The position numbers were made by a program, and so were the translations under genes. A stretch of 64,000 bases of DNA from assembly GCF_001949145.1 (NCBI RefSeq), contig NW_019091499.1, positions 173,821 to 237,820 on the forward strand, written 5' to 3'. The notes below the pieces were generated by a model. That model searched no databases, was not told where the DNA came from, and was given only the letters and a program-made list of their open reading frames with translations. Below, piece by piece: positions 26,201 to 37,299 of the stretch; within the stretch, counting starts at the first letter, position 1, and each line of letters begins with the position of its first letter. Source of the stretch: Acanthaster planci (lineage: Eukaryota > Echinodermata > Asteroidea > Valvatida > Acanthasteridae).

Positions 26201-27876
26201 CTTGAAAATTTATTCACACATGAGGTCTTTACGGAAAAAGGCAGTACAAATCCTTCATATGGGTCACCACCGATATGTAGCGTCTGCTAGAATAATTTCT
26301 TAGGTCGACGACCATGTGTCACTATTGCGCATGCGCGAATACAAAACTATTATGCACGCACAGTCTACGGGGACCGAACATACGTGGGGATATAGGAAAT
26401 ACATTAGACATAGGTCTATATTAAAGACCAAATTATCAAGCGGGGTATTTCTTTTAAAAAGGAGGCAAAATCATGCACCGTGTGGGGAAACAGCAAAACC
26501 AGCATCAAAACGAAAATAATAGTTAACTATTTCAGTTATGAAAAAGTGTCTACATAGCATTTGTATATATTTAGGTACATGTAATTTCTTATTACTACAT
26601 TAATGCCGTTCGTAACTGCGGATTCTTAATGGTAGATTTAAAATGAATATCATACTTCAACACTGTTTCTCATTTAGGATTTTTTTTGTGTGTGGAATTA
26701 GAAGCTAGCAAAATAAAAAAGAACATAGCACTATAACAACAATCAATCACGTGATTATAATAACCCAAAAAGTATTTATTAGATTAATTTTAGTTTTTGG
26801 CATGTGGCCTTCAATGTCGTATCGTAACAACAAATCCGTACCACATTGAGCTGAAACTTCAAATTTGTACAGATGTGTGTATCTATATGCGTGCAAAGGT
26901 TGTCAAAATGAGGCCCGACTGCAGGCAGCGTGTTGTTGATTGTACAGCTGTCTGGGGACTCCCATGTACTTTCTTATGGGAAAATGGTTCTTGATGAGAG
27001 ACTAGTTTTCATGCCTTGTGAAATCTTCCCCGTTGAAATGTTGGACTTTAGTTCCTTTGAAGAATCATCCAGAGCCACGGGGCTGGAATTCTTCAACTGT
27101 GCGTTAATTCCCTATACCCAGGGGTGAATTTGCCTATACTTTTGATATTAGTCGGGCGCCGCGCAGACAACGGAATACTTCCACTGATCTCTATACACTG
27201 GATAGCTAGACAGCTCTGCTCTACGAATTGAAGCGACTGCGCGGCCATCTTAGGCTATTCAATACAATGGCATTTTCCAAGTCACCGGCTGTAGCGCTGT
27301 GCATGAATGCATCGTGTACGCAACGCACCCAAAAAAACGTATGCGGCAGGATAAAGACCACCTTAAAACCAGCACGACGTGACTAGGACGGAACTGTCAT
27401 TACTGAAATGTGTGCTCTTCTGAATCAAATGGCAATCGACTTTGCAACTAGAATTAGGACAGAGTTGACCTCTTATAATCTTACTCGGTAGGCCCAACAT
27501 GACCTCGGACAGATAACATTTAACCACAAAGTTAGCATGGGCGTTTCCATGGTTTGTCACAACATACATATACCAGTCAGATTCAGAACACAATGACCAA
27601 AGTGACAAAGTGAGGCGTTAGGGTTTCACTGCTTCAAATCGGACGTTTATAATGTACTTCACAAAGACCTAATTTATGACCTGGCAAATGCGCTAACGCA
27701 AAACATGCCAGTGCTTGCGTGCAGAGAAGGACTTTGTTTAGCCGATTTTAATATGGATATTCTTTCCCCCATTCGTGTATTCTGTGCACAATTTTCTTTA
27801 AAAAGATGAACAAATAAGTCTGATTTGAAGCCTTGCGTGATGGAAGTTACGTGAGCTTTAGGTTTGCGGGAACATC

Positions 27877-28063
27877 ATGGAAACTATTTCTTCAGAACAG
27901 TGTGGTTCTGAGAAGAACCGGTGAGTATTAATTCGACGTTTCGGTCAGGATGCTTTGGCCGTCCTCGGAATAGTGTCAGGAGGGTGGCCAGGGCATCCTA
28001 TCGAGTTAATACTCATTGATTTTTTTCAGAGCCATACCTCTTCTGAAGAGATAGTTTCCATGG
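27877..28063. mobile_element. Short foldback element next to Neverland pseudo-exon 3
   Basis: Ends CATGGAAACTATTTCTTCAG (27877-27896) and its inverted copy at about 28042-28063 are the tips of arms about 60 bp long, which continue through GGTTCTGAGAAGAACC and TGAGTATTAA-like words. The centre holds ATTCGACGTTTCGG and GGCCGTCCTCGGAAT. It is about 187 bp long and non-coding. The element lies 80 bp from the donor of pseudo-exon 3. Confidence 0.75.
27931..27971 (-). ncRNA. Second, weaker hammerhead-like motif
   Basis: On the minus strand the order is ATTC, CCGAGGA, a CGG...CCG region, GAAAC, GTC, GAAT. ATTC pairs with GAAT (stem I). CCGAGGA differs from CTGANGA at one core base, and stem II is weak. 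It shares the layout of the motif at 31496-31534 and lies in the centre of a small foldback element. Confidence 0.25.
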
Positions 28064-28142
28064 TGTACCTGCAAACCTGCAGCTCAAGATGAACAAACTC
28101 TGCACCCCCTTTTTCACAAAACATATAGAGGTTGTAAATTAC

Positions 28143-29924
28143 CTCTACGTGACCCTCGACGAAGCTTTCGAAAAATACAACTTTCCCCATATTTCTAATT
28201 TTTTCTTTCATGTCCTCTGGTGGATACCACGAAGGTACCAGACGAAGATCAAGCCGATAATTTCCACCAATCGGTGCATGTCAACCTTGACGGAATCTGG
28301 CACTTAGAAATACAATCAATTCCCTTAGGTTAATTTTAGCCTATGATACCCAATCAGAAGAACTACCGAGGATGGTTTAGTTGCATAGTTGCGTTCGTCG
28401 TTGTAGTGGGTGTGCTGACGGGTGTGTTTTGCTCTCAATGGCTTCGGTTTGGTTATTCTCACGACGATAAGTTCATGAGATATTAACTCAACCGCGGATA
28501 ATTACATTAATACCTCCATGATGTCGATTCGTTTGGCCAGATAAAAGAGTTTCTCTTTTGTACAAAACTAGTCGTGGAAGGTAATGTGCTTAATGGCCTT
28601 TCCCTTAAGGAATGTCATGTTACTGGGGAGAAAGGGAAACACAGTGGCTTGTTTTCTTAGATGCTGTATAAATTAGCCATGTGTCAAATTTAACAATTTA
28701 GTACAGGTTTTATTCTCGTGGTATCCTTGTGTTGGCATGAGATTAACACTTTTAATAGCCATGCGCGCCAAGGCATTCCAAGTCGCGTTTGCCACAGGAG
28801 GACCTGCTTGGAGCATCAGCATGCATCTGAAACACTAACGATTTGAACTAAGCATCTTACCTTTATCTGGGTGGGCAATCTTGACACATTTGTCGTCATC
28901 CCCCCGGTAGGACCAACCATGAAAAGGACACTCGATACACTCTCCCGCCACCGTTTTCCCGTCAACCGCTATTTGGCTCCGGGGTGTGAGCAATATGCGT
29001 CTACCGCGTACACACGACCACTCTCCCCTCGAAACCCAGCTAGGTTCAATTCTGCAAAAAAGTAAAAAATATTTCTCTCTAAGCTAGGTCCCAAGTCTTC
29101 AAGTCACTACTGTACGTCAGATCATTAGCCAGTATTCAGACCTCGAGCAAACAACATAGGTTCAAAGTAGTCAAAATAAATCTTATTCGAAGTTCTCATA
29201 TTAGCTCATAATTATATCGATACTTTCTGCTTGAGTGCACATCCTGCAGTGCGCAAAATGCACTTAACGCAATGTCATGAAGCTCTCTTCCGAAAATAAA
29301 ACCGAACCACTTCAGCAAATTTAGCATTTTGATTAGATGAAACTATTCTTCATACTGCCAATTCGCAAAGGTTGAAAACATCTTTACTCAAGCTAATTCC
29401 GCTACAAATGTTTCGCGGCGCCAATATGCTTCGCTTTCGCGTTTTGGTTGTATGGACCAGCTTAAATATTAGCCTGCATAGGATTGTTGTGCAACAGAAG
29501 TTACATCATGTAACGATATAAGAGAAAAGTAATTCACCGAGACCATGTATGTATTTTTATCTCCATTTTCTTGATTTCCTCGGACCTCAGAACAGCAAAC
29601 CAGCCGTTGGGGTAGACAGGCGGAATGTCACATATCTTCCGTGAACGTTTCCGTAATGGCGGCTTCCCCCATCATACCAACGGGCGTCTTCCGGATGAGG
29701 TACGAATCTCGCCCTTCGTTTCCATAGAAATAGAACTGGCTGAAAATGGCACTTTGAACCAAACCCGCCAGGTACATCAAACCGGTCAGGAGGCCAACTG
29801 CCGCAAGGACAGGTAGCGTAAGAATCTTGGTCCCTTGAGAACCAGATGAAAAAACGCCGGAAGCAGAAATAAGGGCCGTCAAAATGGCAGAAATCACCAG
29901 TACATGGGATAACGGCGGAGCCAT
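28143..29924 (-). pseudogene. Neverland-type pseudogene (exons 1-3 only)
   Basis: Three exons match exons 1-3 of the plus-strand gene with the same splice phases: 29538-29924, 28861-29051 and 28143-28302. The start ATG at 29922-29924, the hydrophobic N terminus, [15 protein letters not shown] and CPFHGW are all recognisable. Three frameshifts relative to the intact copy break it: a 5-base deletion near 29650 (exon 1), a net 1-base loss near 28971 just after the first Rieske motif (here CSH), creating a TAG stop, and a 19-base deletion near 28235 that removes HAENEE. Splice sites are still good. I find no exons 4-7 on the minus strand down to 21 kb. It is a dead, truncated, inverted paralogue. 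Confidence 0.9.
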
Positions 29925-30124
29925 CTCACAGCCAACTAAAAAACACTTTGTGTTCAGTACAGATTTCAAGGTGGCTACATGCACCACTTGACCTTCAGAT
30001 CGGAACTGATTTTCTGTTGCAAACTGCACCTGATTTTAACCGAAAGAAATGTTTTGAAGTAATGTTTGTTTGAGACGTAAGATAAATCTTCATAACTATA
30101 ACAACAAATGGTATTTTTGTTAAC

Positions 30125-30320
30125 CAGCCTCGATAATATCTGACAAATCAGTGCTCTGAAATATGTGATTGCCAAGCTTTCGGTAACTGAGTTCATTCCC
30201 TGGATGCAGAGTTCCAAGAAGGTACTCAGTTACCGAAAGCTCGGCAATCGCATATTTCAGAGCACTGATTTGATATTATATTCTTGTCGACATTCTGATC
30301 ACGGTGCTACGCAGCCATTC
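30125..30320. mobile_element. Inverted pair of Penelope-like 3' tails
   Basis: The plus strand at about 30205-30320 reads AAGGTACTCAGTTACCGAAA, then CTCGGCAATCGCATATTTCA, then CGACATTCTGATCACGG. The same tail follows the GIY-YIG remnant at 36700-37274 on the minus strand. Immediately upstream (30125-30200) an inverted copy of the first part is present, so the two tails face each other around a short centre and could form a hairpin with arms near 50 bp. No coding sequence is left. Confidence 0.75.
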
Positions 30321-31495
30321 AATATTTCTTCGATAATACCCGGTAGCCTGACCTGTCTTTTCGATATCATATGGAAAAATGAAAGTTAAGTAAATATGAT
30401 AAAATCTTGATAAAGAGTCTCACCATCTCTTAGCTATATAAATGGTAAGTTAAACTGAACTTTGGCCCCGACACGAGCAGAAAATGTAACTACAAAACAG
30501 TAACATTCTATACTAGAGAAGTAGAAGGGCAGAGGTGTATCCACTTCTCCTTGTCAGCGTTCATGTATTTACATGTATTGAGGAAAGCATGCGTCGACCA
30601 CTCTACAATTTCTGTCGACTGGGCTACTTACTGATGGGCTACTAACTTTGGAGCAAAGTGCCCATTTCCATAAACTCACAGATGAGGAGCAAAAAGCATA
30701 CATTTAAATTGTTACGTTCACGTGAACTTAAAGAACTCAGTGTACCAGATTTTATTCATATTTAACTCGCGAATGGCTTATTGGAATTGGGTCATATGCA
30801 CAGCAAGCACAGTTCTATTACGAATAGGTTTTTTTGTTAACGATTAGTATATTTCACTCTGAAAAGTAGAAATTTGGAGATGTCTATACACTGTAAACGT
30901 GAGCTAATATAGTCATTTGGGTGCGAAACTAGTCAAATACACTCAGTACTTTAGTTGAGTAAGCATTTTTAACTATTTGGGTCCCGGACTAACACTGCAG
31001 GCTGATATTTATGTGTATTAGTCAAAATTCGCCAGGGCTGCATTGATTAGGCATGATTAAGTCCTATTTTCAAAAAGTGGTATATATGACTATTTCTGGC
31101 ATGTTCTGCAGCTTGTTTTGGTAGATATAAAGCATCTGCAATATCAGAACATGTACATATTCAACCACTGGAAACTGACGTGTGCGCCTTAGTACTGATT
31201 GAAAGATTTTTATCGATCTTGGACGACTAATTAGTCTAGTCTCTATTACTAGCCACTAAGGAACTTTACCGCATCGTATACATATCACGAGTCTGGGGAG
31301 CTATGTTGATGGATCGCCAGCACATTGCTTTGGAAGTTGGATGTAAGTTCAAATCTTCTTAATTCCGTTCTTAGTCAATCCTTTCGTGTATTTATAATTA
31401 ATGAGCGACAACGGTCGCTCTCGAACTTCCCAAAGCTCTGGAACGCGCTCGACATTGTTTACCACAACCTTTTTGACAACAGTAGTTACAGTTTT

Positions 31496-31534
31496 GCCTT
31501 TGAGGAAGATTCTGCTAGGATCGAAACGTCAGGC
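31496..31534 (+). ncRNA. Hammerhead-ribozyme-like motif
   Basis: Order of parts: GCCT, then TTGAGGA, then GATTC-TGCTA-GGATC, then GAAAC, then GTC, then AGGC. GCCT pairs with AGGC (stem I) and GATTC pairs with GGATC including one G-T (stem II). TTGAGGA differs from the hammerhead core CTGANGA by one base, and GAAA and the GTC cleavage site are present. Stem III would be a single C-G pair, as in minimal ribozymes known from Penelope-like elements. The C-to-T change in the core could make it inactive. Confidence 0.4.
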
Positions 31535-31829
31535 CCTTTTTTTGCAAGAGATCTATCCACATGGTGTTACCGCTAGCCCTCTCTTCAGTCTATCTCCACC
31601 ATGCAAATCTTCAAGTCTTATCTATCTCTTTTTTTCATAAAACCTGACTATTCATTTTCCTCAGTCTTTATGGACCTAATAATTATACCCTCAAAAACAA
31701 ATTCTTGGTTGTGGTAGTGATGGTGGAAGTGTTGTTACTTGTCAGTTTGGTGCTTTTCAAATACTCCACTGTAGCGCCTCTTGTACATTTGCTTGAAGTG
31801 GAAAGCAGCGATCCTTGCTGAATCGTTAT

Positions 31830-32350
31830 GGACTTCAAGAACGGATTTGACTTGGTGCCCCACGGACGTCCTTTGAGGAAGCTTCATAATATCGGCATCG
31901 GGAATAATACTAAATAATACAATAATAATAGTGGATTAACTGCTGCTTTCAACACTTTCACGGTTATTTCTGGGGTTCCCCAGGGAAAGTGCCTGGCCAA
32001 CTTCTATTTTTCAAAGATATATTAATGATATACCAAAAAAACATGCCTTGCAAGTAAGACTCATGCCGATGATTTCATTAAGAACAAAAACTTCATCAGA
32101 CTCTGGTAACTTAGCGGGACATCAACATACTTTAATTAACAGTGAGTGAAGTCATGTCAAATATCAATGTTTCCAAATGTGACGGACCGACTTGAATCAA
32201 GTCTAATCTTGGAATATGTTATGAGTTTGGTAACCATCCGAATAGTCATAATAGTTCCCACCCCGTCATGCTTGTAACCAGTATTTAAAGAGCTCGATGG
32301 GATATGAAATGGTCAGTTGTTTTTAACTAGTCATATTGCTTGATTTATAC
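31830..32350 (+). mobile_element. LINE reverse transcriptase fragment
   Basis: Short pieces of reverse transcriptase read in order: MDFKNGFDLVPHGRPLRKLH (from about 31828), SGVPQGK (about 31970-31990), and a decayed ADDF box near 32065. Frameshifts and stops interrupt it and no endonuclease is seen. It is a relic of a LINE, different in sequence from the one at 16-18.4 kb. Confidence 0.7.
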
Positions 32351-32784
32351 ATGTATGCCTATGAGGCTGGATTAGCTCAATGGTTATATTTCTACAAAAC
32401 TTTGACGCATTATTCTTGCGCAACGTACTTTGCCGTGGCGTACGTGCGATTCTCCCTCTCTCTGATCGAGTTGTGTTGGCACATAGGCTAACGTGAGTTG
32501 TCGTTCTTCATCAAGCTTTCAAATTTTGTTCACTTTAATTTTGCGTTTGGGTCGTGTTGACATTGCAGCCTTCTTTCATCAACCTTGTGACTACGCTAGC
32601 TTTTTGTCGTTGGTTGATGAGATCCAAAATAGGACATTTGGCTTCCTTTCAGTTCCGCATATTGTAGAGAAAGTTTTGCGCATGTGTCGTGTGACCGACG
32701 ACTGTTGCACGTCAGCGACCTGACGACTGTTGTGTGTATTTTGTGCAATAGATTTACTCAGAGGAGAGAGGCTGGTCCGCACAA

Positions 32785-32880
32785 TGCCCCTGGGAATTTA
32801 TTAAAAGTTAACGTATAACGCCCTTGGGCATTTATTAAAAGTTAACGTATAATGCCCTTGGAAATTTAGTAAATTTTAAT
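32785..32880. repeat. 34-bp tandem repeat, about 2.8 copies
   Basis: The unit reads TGCCCTTGGGAATTTATTAA followed by AAGTTAACGTATAA. Units start near 32785, 32819 and 32853; the third is diverged. Non-coding. Confidence 0.8.
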
Positions 32881-33332
32881 TTACAATCACCTAGAAACCT
32901 AACTTTATATTCTCAACTCTTGAGGAGTCTCATCTTCATAAACAAATACACTTCTGGTTATTGTCATACTTTAGGTCTTCCTCCGTGTTTATATTATAGT
33001 GTAGCCTATGCTGTCTCATAATTGTTGGATTGAATAATTAAATCTAATCTGAAATGCAATCACGGAACATCATGTTGTACTGAATACATATATTATTCTT
33101 TCATTAATCTGTGATCACTAAGCAGTTTCCTGTCCTCAATTAAAAAGTTGAGTGGACCCACTACGTCAAAGTGGCAACACCCCCACGTAACCGTGACACA
33201 AATATTACTACTTGAAGGTTACCGAAAGAACGCAATCCACTTCAGTTATTATATGGACGACAGGAGTTGTGATTTGAAGTCATAATGACATTTTGTACTT
33301 TACCATGCAGTTATTTTGTAAAGGCGTCTTTC

Positions 33333-33509
33333 CAATACGGGCGATTCATAACAGTGCGCCTCCAAGAGTTTGCAACCCGTTCACCAATCACAAGGCGCGA
33401 AATCTGTCGACCCTTTCCAAACACGCATTGGGTCGACAGATTTCGCAAAAAAGATTGGTCAACACGCTACAAACTCTTGGAGGTGCACTATTGTGAAACG
33501 CCCGTATTG
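33333..33509. repeat. Long hairpin with perfect 17-bp core
   Basis: The core arms GCGAAATCTGTCGACCC (33398-33414) and its exact inverse (33431-33447) flank a 16-base loop. Outside the core the arms continue with mismatches for about 65 bp (CAATACGGGCG, CCTCCAAGAGTTTG). A second hairpin, GTCAAAATCGCTCC with its partner, follows at about 33545-33577. It looks like a small foldback element. Confidence 0.85.
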
Positions 33510-35231
33510 TGCGTCAACGCTTCAGCCAAGCGTTGCGTATCTGTCAAAATCGCTCCTCAGTGGGGCGATTTTGACTGCCGAACACAGCGCGCACGTGTGT
33601 TATGTTAATGGTGACAATTTTTGTGTCCAGGAAAGTTAAACACGTGACTGCATCGTGTACGTAAGCACCCAAAAAGGTACATTATATTAAGGCGCCTTAA
33701 CACAGGTGGACGCTGCTGTAAGCACTGATTGAAAAATAGCGTGGTAATGCGGCAAGCTGTAACGTGTACGTGCATGTCTGAGGCAAAAATAGGATATACG
33801 TATACAGAAGTATAAATAAAACAATCGAGGGGCAAATTACATAAATACGGCACACTATCTTATGCTGTCTTAGCACGTGTAGTATGGTACAGCCTGTATA
33901 CACATGATGAGGAAAAGTGAAAGGGTCGTATACAGGTATTACGTGATATAGACTTAGGCCTCTACCCACTCTTACCGCCCTAATTGAAACTAAAAGGATT
34001 TGTCACTGTTAAATCTTGTTACATACGTGACATAACCATTCTAGGTGATGTAATGAATTTTTCTTTAGGTTCACGTTGTCATATGTGGAACGACTGACAC
34101 ACGTAAAAACCTGGCTGCTTTAAATTAAACATGCGCTTCGTGTGACTGATTAACCTGTTGGGAAAGCACTGCATCCGACCAAACACTAAAATACTGGCGT
34201 GCTGGGAATTCATTAGATGCAAAGTGTTTACTGTGGCCCGCATGCTTTATGGTGACGTTGTGTTACCGGGTTACTGGCTTTCAGAAAATCTGGGCTACAG
34301 CGCCCTCCACTAATGTTCGGTGAATGTAGCACAACTTTATAAAGTGCATGGCATCCAAAGTGTCAATAAATGTGACCAAAGATCGTGTTACACGGTAAAT
34401 GCTGCGGGTTCGTTTCTCCAGGGAAAGTGAAATGGCAACCACTGTATTTTATGAGCACCCAGAATTAGTGAAGTCAAAACTGCTGGGAGATAGAGGTGTG
34501 GACTGTTGTCGTTTAGTCTTCAATTATAAGGTGTACAAAGTTCAAGCACAGAGTGGATAAACAACCCGTCTTTGCCTCTGCTCGTCCGCGTCATTAGATT
34601 ATGGGTGCTCTCCCAGCGTTGGCCTGTATACAGTGTGAGCATAAAACTGGAGGCATCAAACTTGATGCGCCAGCACGGAACGTGACCGGGTGGAGCTGAA
34701 GTCTTGATGTGCTCTCATTGACAAATCACCTGTAGGACTACGAATAAGTGAATATGACTCCTACGATCTGACAGCAGCTTGCTTGTTTTGTGTGAAGATC
34801 AAACAGGCAAAGTGCCGGGTGTGTTGCTTCGCGACTGCATTAATTAACAGGACGTTTGTTCTAATAGTCCATTGAGATTCATTCTTATGGTTTGTGCGTT
34901 ACACGCACGACGCTCTGGAAGATTTACTAGGACAAAATAATCGGTCTGAAAAAGTAATCATATCATCACATTGGGCTATAAGTTTTGTTGTTATGTTTTT
35001 GGTACAAATCGTCGTGTGAGATAAAGATTTATGGGATGCGTGAAAGGGGTTTTTGTGGACCATGATTTTTCAAAAATACCAGATAAATCAACACGTGTGG
35101 ATCAATGTAAAAATTCTAACTTAGCACCCGGAGATTAGGGATTGTGATTCAACCCAGCTTAAATCTGACCGGCTGGAAACAAACGGCCAGATTTGGACCA
35201 GTGGAACGTTGAAGACAGCATCAGACTCAAA

Positions 35232-36425
35232 ATGGATGTAACCAGATCTATCCCAAACGGCACAATGCAATGGGATGAAAACCTGGATACCAATGACAGA
35301 GCTAGTGCGACCTTTTTGGTGATGTACAACGTGCTCATCATCCTGATAGGTGTGCCAGGCAACAGTCTCATACTTACGGTGTACTGGGGAAAATCCCACA
35401 AGTGTAGCACCCACATCTTGATCATGGCACTTGCCGTGGCTGACCTCATCATCTGCTTGCTCCGAATCTGGGACGTCACGTGGAACTGTTCCGTTTTGGC
35501 GGGGGCCGACATCCCCGACCTCAGGCTCCGCTTCAACTGTTTCGACTTCACGATGGTCGGCACCTCGATCTGGGTGACCGCTGTGATTGCCTTGGATCGC
35601 TACGACTGCGTGTGCCGACCCAGCCGGCGCCGCATGAGTGACGTCCGTGCAAAGAAAGCCGTGGTGGTAGGCTTCGCCATTTCAACGATAGTGAACACAC
35701 CGCTCTACATAAAAGTAGCTTTGGAGGACGAAGGCTCAGTTGCTCTTGATATGGTCATGTATGTTTTACAAATCACTTCCTTCATCCTTCCAATTTTAAT
35801 AATGTCTGTTTGTTACACTTTGGTATTTCTTACGATAAGGAAACACGTCAAAGGTAGAGTGGTACACCCCAGTGACGACGAGGTAATAAATGTCCACGAA
35901 AACTGTTCAACCAGATCGCAGAAGTCCTTGTGCGTGTCTGGACAAGTACGTGTCTCCATTCGACCATCTCCGGGTCCCTTCCCTGAACTGTTCCAACAGC
36001 CAAGATCTCCATTCAGCCATGTCCCTAAAGAGACAACGTCAGATAAAACGAGACGCAGAGAAAATCTACGGCAGAAGATTGGGCACAAGCAGTTCGTAGC
36101 CAGCTTGTATCCTGAAGGTGGGGCGACCAGTTCGGCGACATTACCTCGAAGACTCGGCTGCCGGCGCAGCCAGTCCCCATCACCAGCTCTGCAGCGTCGG
36201 ACAACCCTGATGCTCTTCATCACTAGTGTCGTATTTGTGTTGTGCTGGATGCCGTTCTGGATCAAGGTCCTCTATGAGATCTTTGGAAATGCTTCGGTCT
36301 TTCTGAACACCTTCATGGAAACTCTGTACCTGAACAATGTCATTAATCCCTTCATTTATGGACTAGCTAATAGACGATTTCGGAAAGACTGTAAAGATGT
36401 GTTCCGAAGGATGCGAAAATGTTAA
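35232..36425 (+). CDS. Rhodopsin-class (class A) orphan GPCR, intronless
   Basis: It predicts 397 aa from the first ATG (35232, context AAAATGG); upstream frame lacks another ATG. Seven hydrophobic segments are visible. Class A landmarks: GN in TM1 (GVPGNSLI), D2.50 in LIMALAVADLI, DRY at the end of TM3 (ALDRYDCVCRP), CWMPFW in TM6, and NPFIYG in TM7, followed by a short tail (RRFRKDCKDVF). The third intracellular loop is long (about 120 residues), basic and Ser-rich. The N terminus has one NGT glycosylation site. TM3 has no cysteine at 3.25 and extracellular loop 2 has none, so the usual disulphide is absent. Position 3.32 is Asp. Closest in style to the minus-strand receptor at 45.7-46.8 kb. 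Ligand unknown. Confidence 0.92.
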   Translation: MDVTRSIPNGTMQWDENLDTNDRASATFLVMYNVLIILIGVPGNSLILTVYWGKSHKCSTHILIMALAVADLIICLLRIWDVTWNCSVLAGADIPDLRLRFNCFDFTMVGTSIWVTAVIALDRYDCVCRPSRRRMSDVRAKKAVVVGFAISTIVNTPLYIKVALEDEGSVALDMVMYVLQITSFILPILIMSVCYTLVFLTIRKHVKGRVVHPSDDEVINVHENCSTRSQKSLCVSGQVRVSIRPSPGPFPELFQQPRSPFSHVPKETTSDKTRRRENLRQKIGHKQFVASLYPEGGATSSATLPRRLGCRRSQSPSPALQRRTTLMLFITSVVFVLCWMPFWIKVLYEIFGNASVFLNTFMETLYLNNVINPFIYGLANRRFRKDCKDVFRRMRKC

Positions 36426-36689
36426 AGATCATTCATTGTGGCAGCAAAAAGTCCATTTTTTTCCTGATCCGTACTGTAAAAACACTCAATGGCAAATGTG
36501 AGTACTGTGCTGCGTACCTGTGAATTTTATCGTTACAATTTATTAGCTCGTACTCCACAACCAGAAAACATGGGAACGGCGAAAATCATCAAGTCTTTAA
36601 ACTGCCGCGACTGATTAGTGATACGAATAGCCCATAGAAACATGGAAGGGCTGTGTAGTACCGTGATCAGAATATCGACGAGAGTATAA

Positions 36690-37274
36690 TATCAAATCAG
36701 TGCTCTGAAATATGTGGTTGCCGAGCTTTTGGTAACTGAGTACCTTCTATAGGGCAAGCAGATTCAGTTCTGAATGAACGCGGAAAAATCCACGTTCCAA
36801 GTTCGAAAATTACGCGCTGCTCCAATTCCCTACGTTGTACATCAGATGACGCTTTCCGCAGGATGCAGACGCTTACGTCACCGAGGGTATGTGGCGGCGC
36901 GCCAAAGTGCTGCGCAACAGTGAGACCAGGTGTTTGTTGGCGCACACTGCGCAAGTGTTCCGCGAAGCAGTCACCAAGGCGACGCTTGGTCTCTCCGATG
37001 TATAGTTTACCACAGCGGCGACATGTAATGCAATAAACCACATTACTCGTATGTAGGGGAATGTAATGTATGTGGGTTTCAGAGCCGTTTCGAGCGGGAT
37101 TGAAGATACGGTGTTGAAGGCAGCGTCTGTGATAACCTGAGGGTAACCGCGCTGATGAAAGAAACCCAGCATTTCCTTTCCACGTTCTCTACGCATAACA
37201 CCTGCCCTACATAGTTGACAGCCCGTCGGTCGTCGGCCCCCGCGGTAGCTACAGAATACGCGGGGATCATACAT
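36690..37274 (-). mobile_element. Penelope-like element remnant with GIY-YIG domain
   Basis: Read on the minus strand: the end of the reverse transcriptase (KEMLGFFHQRGYP, NTVSSIPLETAL), then after a frame change the GIY-YIG endonuclease (VVYCITCRRCGKLYIGETKR, with R and H in RRLGDCFAEHLRSV and a later E in RELEQRVIFELGTW). The stretch usually between these parts (about 100 residues with RNLRDLLV and Cys motifs) is missing, so there is an internal deletion. The 3' tail (36690-36745) matches the tail pair at 30125-30320. It is inactive. Penelope-like elements are endonuclease-bearing retroelements related to telomerase. Confidence 0.85.
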
Positions 37275-37299
37275 GCATGACTAGTAACGTGGTTTGTTG

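Noticed and set aside
35193-35231. Longer N terminus for the plus-strand GPCR
   Set aside because: The upstream frame starts at a TTG; the first ATG with good context is at 35232. The minus-strand GPCR was likewise shortened to the ATG at 46824.
35813-36265. 150-codon minus-strand open frame
   Set aside because: It is the shadow of the plus-strand GPCR.
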